Positions 1 through 8,643 of a stretch of DNA of 64,000 nucleotides are shown here, one piece after another; position 1 is the first letter of the stretch, and the number at the start of each line of letters is the position of its first letter. Below the pieces are notes generated by a model. It made no database searches and was not told the DNA's origin. It saw only the letters and a program-made list of their open reading frames with translations. The stretch spans positions 124,001-188,000 of the forward strand of contig NZ_AHWA01000004.1 of assembly GCF_000247645.1 (NCBI RefSeq), in the 5' to 3' direction. This stretch comes from Salinibacterium sp. PAMC 21357. GTDB lineage: Bacteria; Actinomycetota; Actinomycetes; Actinomycetales; Microbacteriaceae. Position numbers and translations under genes: made by a program.

Positions 1-891
1 CGGTGCGGGGCAAATCAGTTCGGCAGCCGAGACGTCAAGATATTTAGCTTCGAAGTCGTAGAAGTCCCGCCCCGTGACCACAATTTCGCCCGCGACACTC
101 ACGCGAGTATCGCCGCCGTCGCGCCCAGAGAGCACGCCACATTCGATTTCGCGGCCCGTCATCGCCTGCTCGACCAGTGCTGTGGAATCTTCTGCAAAAG
201 CAGTCGCGAATGCATTGACAAGCTCGTCGGGGCTCGTCACTTTCGTCACTCCCACTGAGGAACCCGCACGCGCTGGCTTCACGAAGACAGGAAATCCGAG
301 ACTCGACGCCCGTTGACGCCAGACCGCCGGCTGACGTTGCCACTGCACCGCAGAGACCGTCACCCACGGAGCAACAGCTACCCCGGCAGCTTCTAGAGCA
401 AGCTTCGTAAAGTGCTTGTTCATTCCCATCGCCGACGCGAGCACACCGTTGCCGACATAAGGCAGGCCAGTGAGCTCGATGAGCCCCTGAATTGTGCCGT
501 CTTCACCAAAAGGGCCGTGCAGGATCGGGAACACAACATCGACATCGCCGAGGCTGCGGGTGCTGCCGTCGGCATCCGTCACTGTTAGCTCGCTAGAGAG
601 CGCCGATTCTGGCCAGTGGATGCGGGTGTCATTGTCGGTAACTTCCGGCATCTCATCCGGGTTCAGCGCAAACTTGTCGGCATCATCCGGCTGCAAGGTG
701 AAAGCACCGTCACGAGTAATCCCGACCGGGATCACCGTGTACTTCGCGCGATCGATTGCTGACAATACCCCGCCTGCGGTAGCGCAGCTGATGCTGTGTT
801 CCGAAGAACGACCGCCGAACAGCAACACAACGGTGGTTGTGGGCTTGGCCGGCAATGGGGACATGGCCGTTGTGGTGGGCTGGTCCGTCAT
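1..891 (-). CDS. ddl: D-alanine--D-alanine ligase, 3' end cut off by the window
   Basis: ATP-dependent cytoplasmic ligation of two D-alanines for the peptidoglycan stem peptide. The frame is open from an ATG at 891 to the window edge, so about 297 N-terminal residues are visible and the C-terminal part of the ATP-grasp fold is missing. The N-terminus carries the family signature VLLFGGRSSEHSIS near residues 22-35. HGPFGEDGTIQGLIEL and GMNKHFTKLALEAAG follow in the expected order, then FVKPARAGSSVGVTKV of the ATP-grasp domain. The start lies 3 bases past the gpsA stop, so the two are probably co-transcribed. The neighbours gpsA, plsC and murA fit an envelope-precursor operon. Identification is secure; the C-terminus cannot be checked. 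Confidence 0.95.
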   Translation of the reverse strand, partial: MTDQPTTTAMSPLPAKPTTTVVLLFGGRSSEHSISCATAGGVLSAIDRAKYTVIPVGITRDGAFTLQPDDADKFALNPDEMPEVTDNDTRIHWPESALSSELTVTDADGSTRSLGDVDVVFPILHGPFGEDGTIQGLIELTGLPYVGNGVLASAMGMNKHFTKLALEAAGVAVAPWVTVSAVQWQRQPAVWRQRASSLGFPVFVKPARAGSSVGVTKVTSPDELVNAFATAFAEDSTALVEQAMTGREIECGVLSGRDGGDTRVSVAGEIVVTGRDFYDFEAKYLDVSAAELICPAP

Positions 892-894
892 CGT

Positions 895-1944
895 TTACTC
901 CCCCTGAGGAAGATCGTCAGTTGTTAAATGCGGAGCGATATCCCGCGGAGCGAGCGTACCTGCCAAAACCTCAGCAACTTGGCTCACGATCGGCATGTCG
1001 ACTCCCTTAGAAAGTGCCAATTCCAGAATTGGCGCCACCGACGAAAGCCCCTCAGCTGTCTGGTTCATCTGTTTGATCACTTCAGAGAAGCTGTAGCCCT
1101 GACCGAGCAGGCGACCGGCGGTGTTATTGCGTGACAGCGAAGATTCGCAGGTCGCAATGAGGTCACCAAGCCCGGCAAGGCCCGCGAGCGTTTCAGCGCG
1201 GGCACCGAACGCAACCGAGAAGTCGGTCATCTCGGCCAGCCCTCGAGTGATGATGGATGCCTTGGTGTTCTCGCCGTAGCCGACACCATCGACGATGCCG
1301 ATAGCAACCGCAATGAGGTTTTTCAGCACTCCACCAAATTCGGTACCGATGACATCGGTGTTCACAAAAGAACGGAAGTAGCGGTTGCGCGCGGTGACCG
1401 CCACCGTGGTTGCGGTCTCGAGGCTCGCGCTGCTCATTACCGCGGCAGTCGGCTGCTCTTTGGCGATTTCTAGAGCAAGGTTGGGGCCGGATGCCACGGC
1501 GACGCGGTTGGGGTCGACACCAAGCTCTTGCAAGATAACTTCGCTCATGCGGGCACCGGTGCCCTTTTCGACACCCTTCATGAGGGAGACGATGAGTGCA
1601 TCTTCGGGAATCAGTTCCCGAACGATGCGTAGGTTCTCACGCAGGGACTGGCTGGGCACAGAAAGGTAAACCTGTTCTGCTCCCTCAAGCACTTCGTGCA
1701 ATTTGTCGCTCGCCCACAGTGATCGCGGCAGGTTGATACCTGGCAGGTAGTCACTGTTGCGCTTGGATTGCGAGATTTCGCGAGCGAGTTCTGGGCGGCG
1801 AGCCCACAGCGCTACATCGTTGCCGCCATCGGCAAGGATTTTGGAGAACGTTGTGCCCCACGATCCAGCACCGAGCACGGCAACGCGGCGGGCGGGAGCG
1901 TGATCGGAACCGGCGTTAGCGTTGATCAAAACGGCCAACCTCAC
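895..1944 (-). CDS. gpsA: Glycerol-3-phosphate dehydrogenase [NAD(P)+]
   Basis: Reduces dihydroxyacetone phosphate to sn-glycerol 3-phosphate, the backbone for phospholipid synthesis, in the cytoplasm. The 349-residue product has the Rossmann motif VLGAGSWGTTFSKIL near residue 23, the SVPSQSLR segment, and SLMKGVEKGTG followed by ASGPNLALEIA typical of GpsA. The C-terminal domain includes GLGDLIATCESSLSRN. The start is a GTG inside the end of plsC, giving a 29-base overlap; a slightly later start is possible because the first 18 residues are not family-like. It sits between plsC (next acylation step) and ddl, consistent with translational coupling. Confidence 0.95.
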   Translation of the reverse strand: MRLAVLINANAGSDHAPARRVAVLGAGSWGTTFSKILADGGNDVALWARRPELAREISQSKRNSDYLPGINLPRSLWASDKLHEVLEGAEQVYLSVPSQSLRENLRIVRELIPEDALIVSLMKGVEKGTGARMSEVILQELGVDPNRVAVASGPNLALEIAKEQPTAAVMSSASLETATTVAVTARNRYFRSFVNTDVIGTEFGGVLKNLIAVAIGIVDGVGYGENTKASIITRGLAEMTDFSVAFGARAETLAGLAGLGDLIATCESSLSRNNTAGRLLGQGYSFSEVIKQMNQTAEGLSSVAPILELALSKGVDMPIVSQVAEVLAGTLAPRDIAPHLTTDDLPQGE

Positions 1945-2686
1945 TCTGACCGTGATCGGCCGGGTTGTAGCGAACCTTCGGAGCAGTTTCGCCGCGGAGC
2001 TCCTCGAGGAGAGCGGTAATTGCGGTCATGAGTTTCTCCGTAGCTTCAGCGAGCACTCGCGAATCCAGATGTTTGCCTTCAAACTCAGACAAATCTACGG
2101 GTTCACCGAAAATGATATGAACAGTCTTGCGGGGAAAAATACTAATCCGTTTCGAATATCGAGGCAGGATTTCTTGAGCACCCCAACTTGCCGAGGGAAT
2201 TAGAGGAATACCGGTGTCCAGCGCCGTGCGCACCGCACCGTATTTTCCGCGCATCGGCCACATATCGGGCTCGCGCGTCAGCGTACCTTCGGGATAGACC
2301 ACCACGGCAAGACCTTGCTCGGCAATCTGGCGTGCCGCTTTCATCGGATCTGCTCCGCTGCGGCTTTGGGATGCACGCTGCACCGGAACTTGGCCCGATT
2401 TTTTGAGCAACCAGCCCATCACCGGAACGTCGAAGAGCGCAGCTTTAGCCATGTAGCGCGGCATCCGCCCGATCTTCCACATGCCGACACCGATCACTAC
2501 CGGATCGATTTTGCTGTAGTGATTGGGCGAAAGAACAAAAGCTCCCTGCGCTGGCACGTTGTGAGCGTCATGAATTTTGTACTTGGCTATCACGGTCATT
2601 GCCGGCAAAATCAAAAACGCCAGCGTCCGAAAAACTACTGTCTTCTCAGATTTCACGCGAGTTTGCCGCTCGGGAGTCGACGACAC
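1916..2686 (-). CDS. plsC: 1-acyl-sn-glycerol-3-phosphate acyltransferase (PlsC family)
   Basis: Transfers an acyl chain to lysophosphatidic acid to make phosphatidic acid at the cytoplasmic membrane face. The 256-residue protein has the acyltransferase HX4D motif (NHYSKIDP, His56 and Asp61) and the YPEGTLTREPD block that binds the phosphate of the acceptor. A hydrophobic stretch at residues 18-34 probably anchors it. It overlaps gpsA by 29 bases and follows murA by 5 bases, so the genes read as one transcript. Some family members use other acyl acceptors, so exact substrate specificity is by analogy. Confidence 0.9.
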   Translation of the reverse strand: MSSTPERQTRVKSEKTVVFRTLAFLILPAMTVIAKYKIHDAHNVPAQGAFVLSPNHYSKIDPVVIGVGMWKIGRMPRYMAKAALFDVPVMGWLLKKSGQVPVQRASQSRSGADPMKAARQIAEQGLAVVVYPEGTLTREPDMWPMRGKYGAVRTALDTGIPLIPSASWGAQEILPRYSKRISIFPRKTVHIIFGEPVDLSEFEGKHLDSRVLAEATEKLMTAITALLEELRGETAPKVRYNPADHGQSEVGRFDQR

Positions 2687-2691
2687 CGGCG

Positions 2692-4059
2692 TTAGCCCTC
2701 GTAGATAAAATCGGCCCCGAGTGACTCAAGCTTGTCAACGAAGTGCTCATAACCACGCGCAATGATCCCAATGTTGCTGACCGTCGATTGACCTTCAGCA
2801 GTCAACGCCGCAATGAGGTGGCTAAACCCTCCGCGCAGGTCAGGGATTTCGACATCGGCACCGTGCAGCGGCGTTGGGCCGATGATGACGGCTGCTTGCT
2901 CAAGCGGGCGACGAGGAACGCGACGACTGACCGACTCAAGGCCGTCTTCGTGAACCACAATGTTGGCACCCATTTCGATGAGGGCCGACGTGAAGCCCAA
3001 ACGGTTCTCGTACACCGTCTCGTGCACTACAGAACGTCCCTCGGCCTGAGTGAGCGCGACGATCAGCGGCTGCTGCCAATCTGTCATGAAGCCAGGGTGC
3101 ACATCGGTCTCGATGACTACCGGCTTAAGCGCTCCGCCTGGGTGCCAGAAGCGAATCCCGTCCTCAGCGATATCGAACGCTCCACCAACCTTGCGGAAGA
3201 TGTTCAAAAAGTTCATCAGCTCTTGCTGCTTGGCGCCTTCAACGAAGATATCTCCGCCTGTTGCCAAAGCAGCGGATGCCCAGCTTGCGGCCTCGTTGCG
3301 GTCGAAGAGTGCGCGGTGGTTGTAGCCGCTGAGCTTCTCGACACCCTCAATGAAGATGACACGGTTGGGCTCAACGTTGATGATGGCGCCCATTTTTTGC
3401 AGAATCGCAATGAGATCCATGATCTCGGGCTCGATTGCCGCACCCTTGAGCTCGGTAACCCCCTTAGCGAGAACGGCCGTGAGCAGCACCTGCTCGGTGG
3501 CTCCGACGCTGGGGTAAGGAAGGTTGATGTCCGCACCATGCAACCCCTCGGGGGCCGTGAGACGGATACCTTCGTAGCTTTTGTCGACAACGGCGCCGAA
3601 CGCGCGCAGAGCATCCAAGTGGAAGTCGATCGGGCGGTCACCAATGCGGCAACCGCCGAGGTCGGGGATCAGCGCTTCGCCGAGGCGGTGCAGCAGAGGA
3701 CCACAGAACAGAATCGGAATGCGGCTAGAACCAGCTAGGGCGTCAATCTTGGCAAAGTGCGCCTTGAGAACGTTTTTGGGATCAAGGGTGAGTTCCCCGT
3801 CGCCAGTCTCGGTGACGGTAACGCCGTACGCTTCGAGCATTCCGGTAACGACCCGGACATCGCTGATGGCGGGAACATCTTTGAGCACACTCGGTGTGTC
3901 GGCGAGGAGAGCGGCGACCATCGCTTTGGTGGCGAGATTCTTTGCTCCGCGCACGTTGATACGGCCACGAAGTGGCTTTCCCCCATTAATAATGATCTGG
4001 TTGGAGAGCAAACCGGTTCGCTTAGCTGCTGCTGTTGCGTCTTGAGCCAATGGATTCAT
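2692..4059 (-). CDS. murA: UDP-N-acetylglucosamine 1-carboxyvinyltransferase
   Basis: First committed step of peptidoglycan synthesis: transfer of enolpyruvate from PEP to UDP-GlcNAc in the cytosol; the target of fosfomycin in other bacteria. The 455-residue length is slightly long because of an N-terminal extension of about 20 residues. The catalytic loop GGCRIGDRPIDFH carries the conserved Cys (residue 137), so the fosfomycin-sensitive Cys form is kept. The Lys-Asn pair (residues 40-41, RGAKN) matches the substrate-binding KN of the family. It lies 8 bases after leuD and 5 bases before plsC. Confidence 0.95.
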   Translation of the reverse strand: MNPLAQDATAAAKRTGLLSNQIIINGGKPLRGRINVRGAKNLATKAMVAALLADTPSVLKDVPAISDVRVVTGMLEAYGVTVTETGDGELTLDPKNVLKAHFAKIDALAGSSRIPILFCGPLLHRLGEALIPDLGGCRIGDRPIDFHLDALRAFGAVVDKSYEGIRLTAPEGLHGADINLPYPSVGATEQVLLTAVLAKGVTELKGAAIEPEIMDLIAILQKMGAIINVEPNRVIFIEGVEKLSGYNHRALFDRNEAASWASAALATGGDIFVEGAKQQELMNFLNIFRKVGGAFDIAEDGIRFWHPGGALKPVVIETDVHPGFMTDWQQPLIVALTQAEGRSVVHETVYENRLGFTSALIEMGANIVVHEDGLESVSRRVPRRPLEQAAVIIGPTPLHGADVEIPDLRGGFSHLIAALTAEGQSTVSNIGIIARGYEHFVDKLESLGADFIYEG

Positions 4060-4067
4060 CGCTACCT

Positions 4068-4664
4068 CTACTTCGCTGGCAAAGTTTTAGGTCGCCATGA
4101 TTCTCGGCGGCTTTCGAACTCCGTAATATCTGTTTCGTTTCGCAAGGTGAGGCCAATGTCATCAAGGCCTTCGAGCAAACGCCACCTAGTGTAATCGTCA
4201 ATTTCGAATGAAAACTGGGCTTCGCCTGCGGTTACGGTGCGAGTTTCCAAGTCGACCGTAACTTCGAGCCCAGGATCTGCGTCGATCATGGCCCAAATGG
4301 TTTCGATCTCGGCTTCGGTGAGTTGGGCCGCAAGGAGACCCTGTTTACCGGCGTTACCGCGGAAGATGTCACCAAAGCGAGCACTCAGCACGGCCTGAAA
4401 TCCGTAATCGCGCAGCGCCCAAACGGCGTGTTCACGACTGGAACCGGTACCAAAATCAGCACCGGCGACCAAAATCTTGCCCCGGGTGAAGGGCTCACGA
4501 TTGAGAATAAAGTCGGGGTCTTGACGCCAAGCAAAGAACAGCGCATCGTCAAATCCGGTCTTCGTGACGCGCTTCAGAAATTCCGCAGGGATGATCTGGT
4601 CGGTATCGACATTGCTGCGCTTGAGCGGAACGGCAATTCCGATGACGGTGGTGACCTTGTCCAT
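4068..4664 (-). CDS. leuD: 3-isopropylmalate dehydratase small subunit
   Basis: Small subunit of the leucine-pathway isomerase (2-isopropylmalate to 3-isopropylmalate). I chose the ATG at 4664 because it overlaps the leuC stop by one base in a TAATG arrangement and gives a 198-residue protein of normal length; the frame is open further upstream but that extension is not family-like. Conserved segments include [15 protein letters not shown] near the start and [17 protein letters not shown] in the swivel domain. It works as a heterodimer with LeuC and is almost certainly translationally coupled to it. Confidence 0.95.
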   Translation of the reverse strand: MDKVTTVIGIAVPLKRSNVDTDQIIPAEFLKRVTKTGFDDALFFAWRQDPDFILNREPFTRGKILVAGADFGTGSSREHAVWALRDYGFQAVLSARFGDIFRGNAGKQGLLAAQLTEAEIETIWAMIDADPGLEVTVDLETRTVTAGEAQFSFEIDDYTRWRLLEGLDDIGLTLRNETDITEFESRRESWRPKTLPAK

Positions 4665-6124
4665 TAGCGCGACTCCTCTGCGGTTGTTGCGGCGAGCGCC
4701 AGCTGTTCGGGCAGCGGGCTGTTGTCGAGATCCCACGGGCTAGAAAGTGTGCCGCGGATGGCGGTGGCGGCGGCAACTAGCGGTGACACCAGATGGGTGC
4801 GCCCGCCTTTACCTTGACGGCCTTCGAAGTTGCGGTTGCTTGTCGACGCGCACCGCTCCCCCGGAGCCAACTGGTCTGGGTTCATTCCGAGGCACATGGA
4901 GCAACCGGCGAAACGCCACTCGGCACCAAACTCTTCGACAATTTTGTCAATTCCTTCGGCTTCGGCTTCGATGCGAACTCGTGCAGAGCCAGGCACAACC
5001 ATGACGCGAACGTGGTCCGCTTTCTTGCGGCCCTGAATGATCGATGCGAATGCACGCAAATCTTCAATACGGCTGTTAGTGCACGACCCCATGAAGACGG
5101 CATCCACGCGGATGTCTTTCATCGGCATTCCGGCATCGAGCGCCATGTATTCGATAGCGCGTTCCGCAGAAGCCCGCGCGTTGGGGTCGGCGATCTGAGC
5201 AGGAACCGGAACGTTGTCGCTGAGCGAAACACCCTGGCCGGGGTTGGTTCCCCAGGTGACGAACGGCTCGAGCGTGTTGGCATCGAGGAAGACTTCGGCG
5301 TCGAAGACGGCGTCGTCGTCGGTGGCGAGGGTGTTCCAGTACTCAACGGCGGCATCCCAGTCGGCACCCTCTGGCGCGTGCGGGCGACCCTCGAGGTAGT
5401 CGTAGGTGATCTGATCTGGGGCGATCATTCCGGCGCGAGCACCAGCCTCGATCGACATGTTGCAGATCGTCATGCGGCCCTCCATCGAGAGAGCACGGAT
5501 GGCGCTGCCGCGGAATTCGAGAACGTAGCCTTGGCCACCGCCGGTTCCGATCTGCGCAATGACGGCAAGGATGATGTCTTTTGCGGTGACGCCGGGGCGC
5601 AGTTCGCCCTCGACGGTGATCGCCATCGTCTTGAAGGCCTTCAGTGGAAGAGTTTGGGTGGCGAGCACGTGCTCGACTTCACTCGTGCCGATGCCGAAGG
5701 CCATCGCACCGAAAGCACCGTGGGTGCTCGTGTGTGAGTCTCCACAGACCACGGTGACGCCGGGCATGGTGAGGCCAAGCTGCGGGCCGACAACGTGAAC
5801 AATGCCCTGCTCGATGTCACCAAGCGAGTGCAGGCGCACACCGAACTCCTTGGCGTTCTTGCGCAGAGTTTCGATTTGGGTGCGACTCGTGAGATCAGCG
5901 ATCGGCTTGTGGATCGCGAGAGTCGGCGTGTTGTGGTCTTCGGTTGCGATCGTGAGGTCGGGACGGCGAACCGGGCGGCCGGCCATCCGAAGTCCGTCAA
6001 AGGCTTGAGGGCTCGTGACTTCGTGCACAAGGTGAAGGTCAATGTAGATAAGGTCGGGGGTACCGTCGGCACCCTTGACAACCAGATGGTCATCCCACAC
6101 TTTCTCTGCCAGGGTCTTGCCCAT
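4664..6124 (-). CDS. leuC: 3-isopropylmalate dehydratase large subunit
   Basis: Iron-sulfur catalytic subunit of isopropylmalate isomerase in leucine synthesis. The 486-residue protein opens with [12 protein letters not shown] and carries the aconitase-family signatures [23 protein letters not shown] and [10 protein letters not shown]. The last two hold the three cysteines that ligate the 4Fe-4S cluster. The start has a good GAGGTG ribosome site 6 bases upstream. The 181-base gap to the next gene upstream probably holds the promoter, but I could not define -35 and -10 boxes. Confidence 0.97.
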   Translation of the reverse strand: MGKTLAEKVWDDHLVVKGADGTPDLIYIDLHLVHEVTSPQAFDGLRMAGRPVRRPDLTIATEDHNTPTLAIHKPIADLTSRTQIETLRKNAKEFGVRLHSLGDIEQGIVHVVGPQLGLTMPGVTVVCGDSHTSTHGAFGAMAFGIGTSEVEHVLATQTLPLKAFKTMAITVEGELRPGVTAKDIILAVIAQIGTGGGQGYVLEFRGSAIRALSMEGRMTICNMSIEAGARAGMIAPDQITYDYLEGRPHAPEGADWDAAVEYWNTLATDDDAVFDAEVFLDANTLEPFVTWGTNPGQGVSLSDNVPVPAQIADPNARASAERAIEYMALDAGMPMKDIRVDAVFMGSCTNSRIEDLRAFASIIQGRKKADHVRVMVVPGSARVRIEAEAEGIDKIVEEFGAEWRFAGCSMCLGMNPDQLAPGERCASTSNRNFEGRQGKGGRTHLVSPLVAAATAIRGTLSSPWDLDNSPLPEQLALAATTAEESR

Positions 6125-6305
6125 AGCGCACCTCTTTCGAATCGACGATCGTGCCGCAAAAAGCGCGGCTCAATCTCTCCAGTCTACGCCGCGTGACAAC
6201 CCGTGCAGCTATCGAGGGGTTCGCAACCGCACCCGTCGCAGACCTGTCGATCGCATCGAATGCGCCCGGAACGTCATCCTCAGCGCTGAGGGTGTGCATG
6301 GACCA

Positions 6306-7127
6306 TTAGTAGAAGGCAGTGTGGCGCGCAATAGCCGCTCGTTGAGCAGCCTCTAAAGACAACATATGGACGGCAAGGCTTCCTAAGGGAGCCGTGCGTG
6401 CTTCAGCAGCCCTCTCGCTGGAGATTACTTGCCTGCGCTCGAGATCGTCGATCGCGACGGAGATATCTTCGCGAATGCTTCTTTGGTCGGCCACGCTCAC
6501 GAGCACAACAGCCTCTCGGATCGGCTCGGTGTATGCCTCAGTCTCGCGAAAGTGCACGAGCCGTTGGGGCGGATTCTTCGCTCGGGGATCGGTGCGGTTG
6601 ACATAGAACACCAGAAAGAAAAAGACTCCGCCGACTACCGCAGTCGCCGCCATCGGAAGAATCAACAACTCCCACGCCGGTACGGCGTTGACGAGACCTC
6701 GTCGCACCGTGACCAAGGCACTCACTCCCCCAAACGCGAACGCCATTCCTGCGCTACCGAGGAGAGCCGAGCGAGGCTTTCGGCCCGTTGCCAACCACAA
6801 AATTGCGTGACCGACGACGAAGACGAACGCGAACATGAAGATGATCGAGCCAACCGAAATGTCGCCCTCAGCGACGCGGCTAGTCTGGCTCAACGCCACC
6901 GGCCCCATCACTGTCGCCATTCCCCAGATCGGCGCGGCGTAAAAGATCCCCACGAGAACGACGAGCGGAAGGAAAAAGATCATCTTCCACTGAGACTGGC
7001 CCTTAACTCCTGTCGATCGTAACGCGGTGACAACCGCCGGGTGATGCTCGAAAGCCGCCCGTTCCAGCCTGTTCCACGCCACCCGGTTCCCGGGGATCAT
7101 CTTGGATCCGTATCGTGCAGCGTTCAT
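6306..7127 (-). CDS. Membrane protein of unknown function
   Basis: A 273-residue protein I do not recognise. Hydrophobic segments lie at about residues 50-70, 92-113, 120-140 and 150-176, giving four likely transmembrane helices. The soluble C-terminal third is rich in Arg and Glu and looks helical; it ends with an Ala-rich stretch. The start has GGAG about 13 bases upstream. It is followed on the same strand by leuC and preceded by a small single-pass protein, so it may belong to the envelope-signalling cluster that begins here. Function is unknown. Confidence 0.7.
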   Translation of the reverse strand: MNAARYGSKMIPGNRVAWNRLERAAFEHHPAVVTALRSTGVKGQSQWKMIFFLPLVVLVGIFYAAPIWGMATVMGPVALSQTSRVAEGDISVGSIIFMFAFVFVVGHAILWLATGRKPRSALLGSAGMAFAFGGVSALVTVRRGLVNAVPAWELLILPMAATAVVGGVFFFLVFYVNRTDPRAKNPPQRLVHFRETEAYTEPIREAVVLVSVADQRSIREDISVAIDDLERRQVISSERAAEARTAPLGSLAVHMLSLEAAQRAAIARHTAFY

Positions 7128-7154
7128 AAGGTTGTTGCTCCAAACTCATCAGCG

Positions 7155-7565
7155 TCATCGGTAATCCTTATCGAGAACGATCGCCGTGCTGGGATCATCC
7201 TCCCGGTATCTCACTTCCGCGCTCGGATTCGCGTTCAACGCAGCAGTCTTATCGAAGGAATTTCGGTCGTACTTGTGGTCGCCCGCCGTCGTATAGATTT
7301 CCCCATCGACCATGTACCGAAATTCGAGGCTCAGCCAACGTTTAGTGCGCCCGTTATTCCGCGAGGTATCTGAAACCGTCCCACCGGTGGGCAACGCCTG
7401 AGTTGCCACACCATTCTCGAGAATATCCGCACGATCGTCGCCTTGATTGACGATCACGAACACAACGAAAATCAGGACAAGAAGCGGGATAACAATTACG
7501 CGGATAACCGTCCATGGCGTTATCGGTTTGCGGAACCTGCCGCCAGGGGTCGTTTTGTCAGTCAC
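7155..7565 (-). CDS. Small single-pass membrane protein, DUF3592-like
   Basis: A 136-residue protein with a basic N-terminus (about 22 residues), one strong transmembrane helix at about residues 23-42, and a 90-residue extracytoplasmic domain. That domain has a beta-rich pattern (LSLEFRYMVDGEIYTTAGDH, then VRYREDDPSTAIVL), which resembles DUF3592-type domains where an X-Y-P/D turn precedes the last strands. It lies 27 bases upstream of the four-helix protein gene and is probably co-transcribed with it. The family assignment is by eye only. Confidence 0.65.
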   Translation of the reverse strand: MTDKTTPGGRFRKPITPWTVIRVIVIPLLVLIFVVFVIVNQGDDRADILENGVATQALPTGGTVSDTSRNNGRTKRWLSLEFRYMVDGEIYTTAGDHKYDRNSFDKTAALNANPSAEVRYREDDPSTAIVLDKDYR

Positions 7566-7692
7566 GATAAGCGCCTTTGCATTAGTGGCAAACGTTGCTC
7601 GAGAACAGAGGTGTTCCCGGCCGCAAAACGGATGCGGCCAACAGAGAAGCCGGCCTGAAAGTCATCAACGACGCCCCGCCGCAAACCCATCG

Positions 7693-8553
7693 TTATTGTG
7701 CCTGCGGCTGAGCGGGCGGGGGTGCCGAGCCTCGCGAAACTGCAATGGTGAACTGACCGAGACGAAGGTGAACGCCGCTGTCGAGTTGTGCGGGTGTTCC
7801 CGGCACGACCGGCACGCCCTCGGAATGGGCCGCAGCATCCGTCCCAAGCACGAACACGCCATTAGTCGAGTGCAGATCGTGGGCGAGAAGCCGGCCATCA
7901 GCCGTTAGTTCTAGCGCCGCATGAGTCTTAGAAACGGTTTTACCGGGATCCGTTACCGCGAGAAGCGCGGCTGCGGGCCACTGCGCGTTGCTGGCCGGAA
8001 CGCGACCAATGAGGAGTGTGCGCTGAACCGCAACAGTGCTCGCGTCGGGCAAAGTGAGGTGCCACGGTGGTGCGCGGCGAGGGCGCGAAAGCACGACAGT
8101 CGCGCCGTCCACCGCGTCGTTGGTGGCGTCTAATGGAGGGAGTTCCGCTGCAGGTGCGGCCGCTCCGCCATCAGCAGGTGCGGCTGGCTCGGCCGGTGCA
8201 GCTGGCTCGGCCGGTGCAGCTGGCTCGGCCGGTGCAGCTGGCTCGGCCGGTGCAGCTGGTGCAACCGGTGCTGGAGGCGCGGCCGGTGCTAGAGGCGCAG
8301 CCGCAGCAGCCGCCGGAGCGTGAGGAACGCCGAGCATCCCCGAGGGAAAGAATGTGGGAGCATCAGGTTTCTTCACGCGCGATGGCACCTGCTCTTGTGC
8401 GAGCCGATACGTGCCCGAATCGACTATTCCCGGCGGCAGCTCAATGACCTCGCCCGAGTTCTCTGGTTCAGAATGAACTATTTTCTTCTCTGCCGGAGCG
8501 GGCATCATTCCCGGAGGCGGAGTGATGAACCCGCCGTCGTCTTCCGTACTCAT
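7693..8553 (-). CDS. FHA-domain protein with Ala/Pro-rich linker
   Basis: Phosphothreonine-reader protein, probably cytoplasmic. The first 80 residues are Pro-rich, the middle is low-complexity PAAPAEP sequence, and the C-terminal 100 residues form an FHA domain. That domain shows LIGRVPASN, then VSKTHAALEL and HSTNGVFVLG, giving the conserved Gly-Arg, Ser-x-x-His and Asn-Gly of the family. I prefer the ATG at 8553 (MSTEDDGG) over one seven codons earlier because GGAGG-like bases precede it. It sits at the downstream end of the kinase/phosphatase cluster and is a likely substrate or adaptor of the kinase at 19.2-20.9 kb. Confidence 0.85.
   Translation of the reverse strand: MSTEDDGGFITPPPGMMPAPAEKKIVHSEPENSGEVIELPPGIVDSGTYRLAQEQVPSRVKKPDAPTFFPSGMLGVPHAPAAAAAAPLAPAAPPAPVAPAAPAEPAAPAEPAAPAEPAAPAEPAAPADGGAAAPAAELPPLDATNDAVDGATVVLSRPRRAPPWHLTLPDASTVAVQRTLLIGRVPASNAQWPAAALLAVTDPGKTVSKTHAALELTADGRLLAHDLHSTNGVFVLGTDAAAHSEGVPVVPGTPAQLDSGVHLRLGQFTIAVSRGSAPPPAQPQAQ
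8186..8257. repeat. Four perfect 18-bp tandem repeats inside the FHA gene
   Basis: The 18-base unit GGCTCGGCCGGTGCAGCT (plus strand) occurs four times head to tail without a mismatch. On the coding strand each copy adds one Ala/Pro/Glu hexapeptide to the linker. Perfect copies suggest recent slippage expansion, so linker length may differ between strains. Confidence 0.9.
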
Positions 8554-8643
8554 CGCTGCCAACCTCCTTTGCACGCCCCGAAAAGCAATGTTAACTCATC
8601 TGCAACAGGAGCGCCGCGCATCCAATTGAGTTGCCTGTATTCC

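Noticed and set aside
2743-3738. 331-codon open frame opposite murA
   Set aside because: murA is unmistakable on the other strand; the antisense product resembles no protein.
8186-8257. Tandem repeat considered as a CRISPR array
   Set aside because: Units are directly adjacent with no spacers and encode a low-complexity linker.
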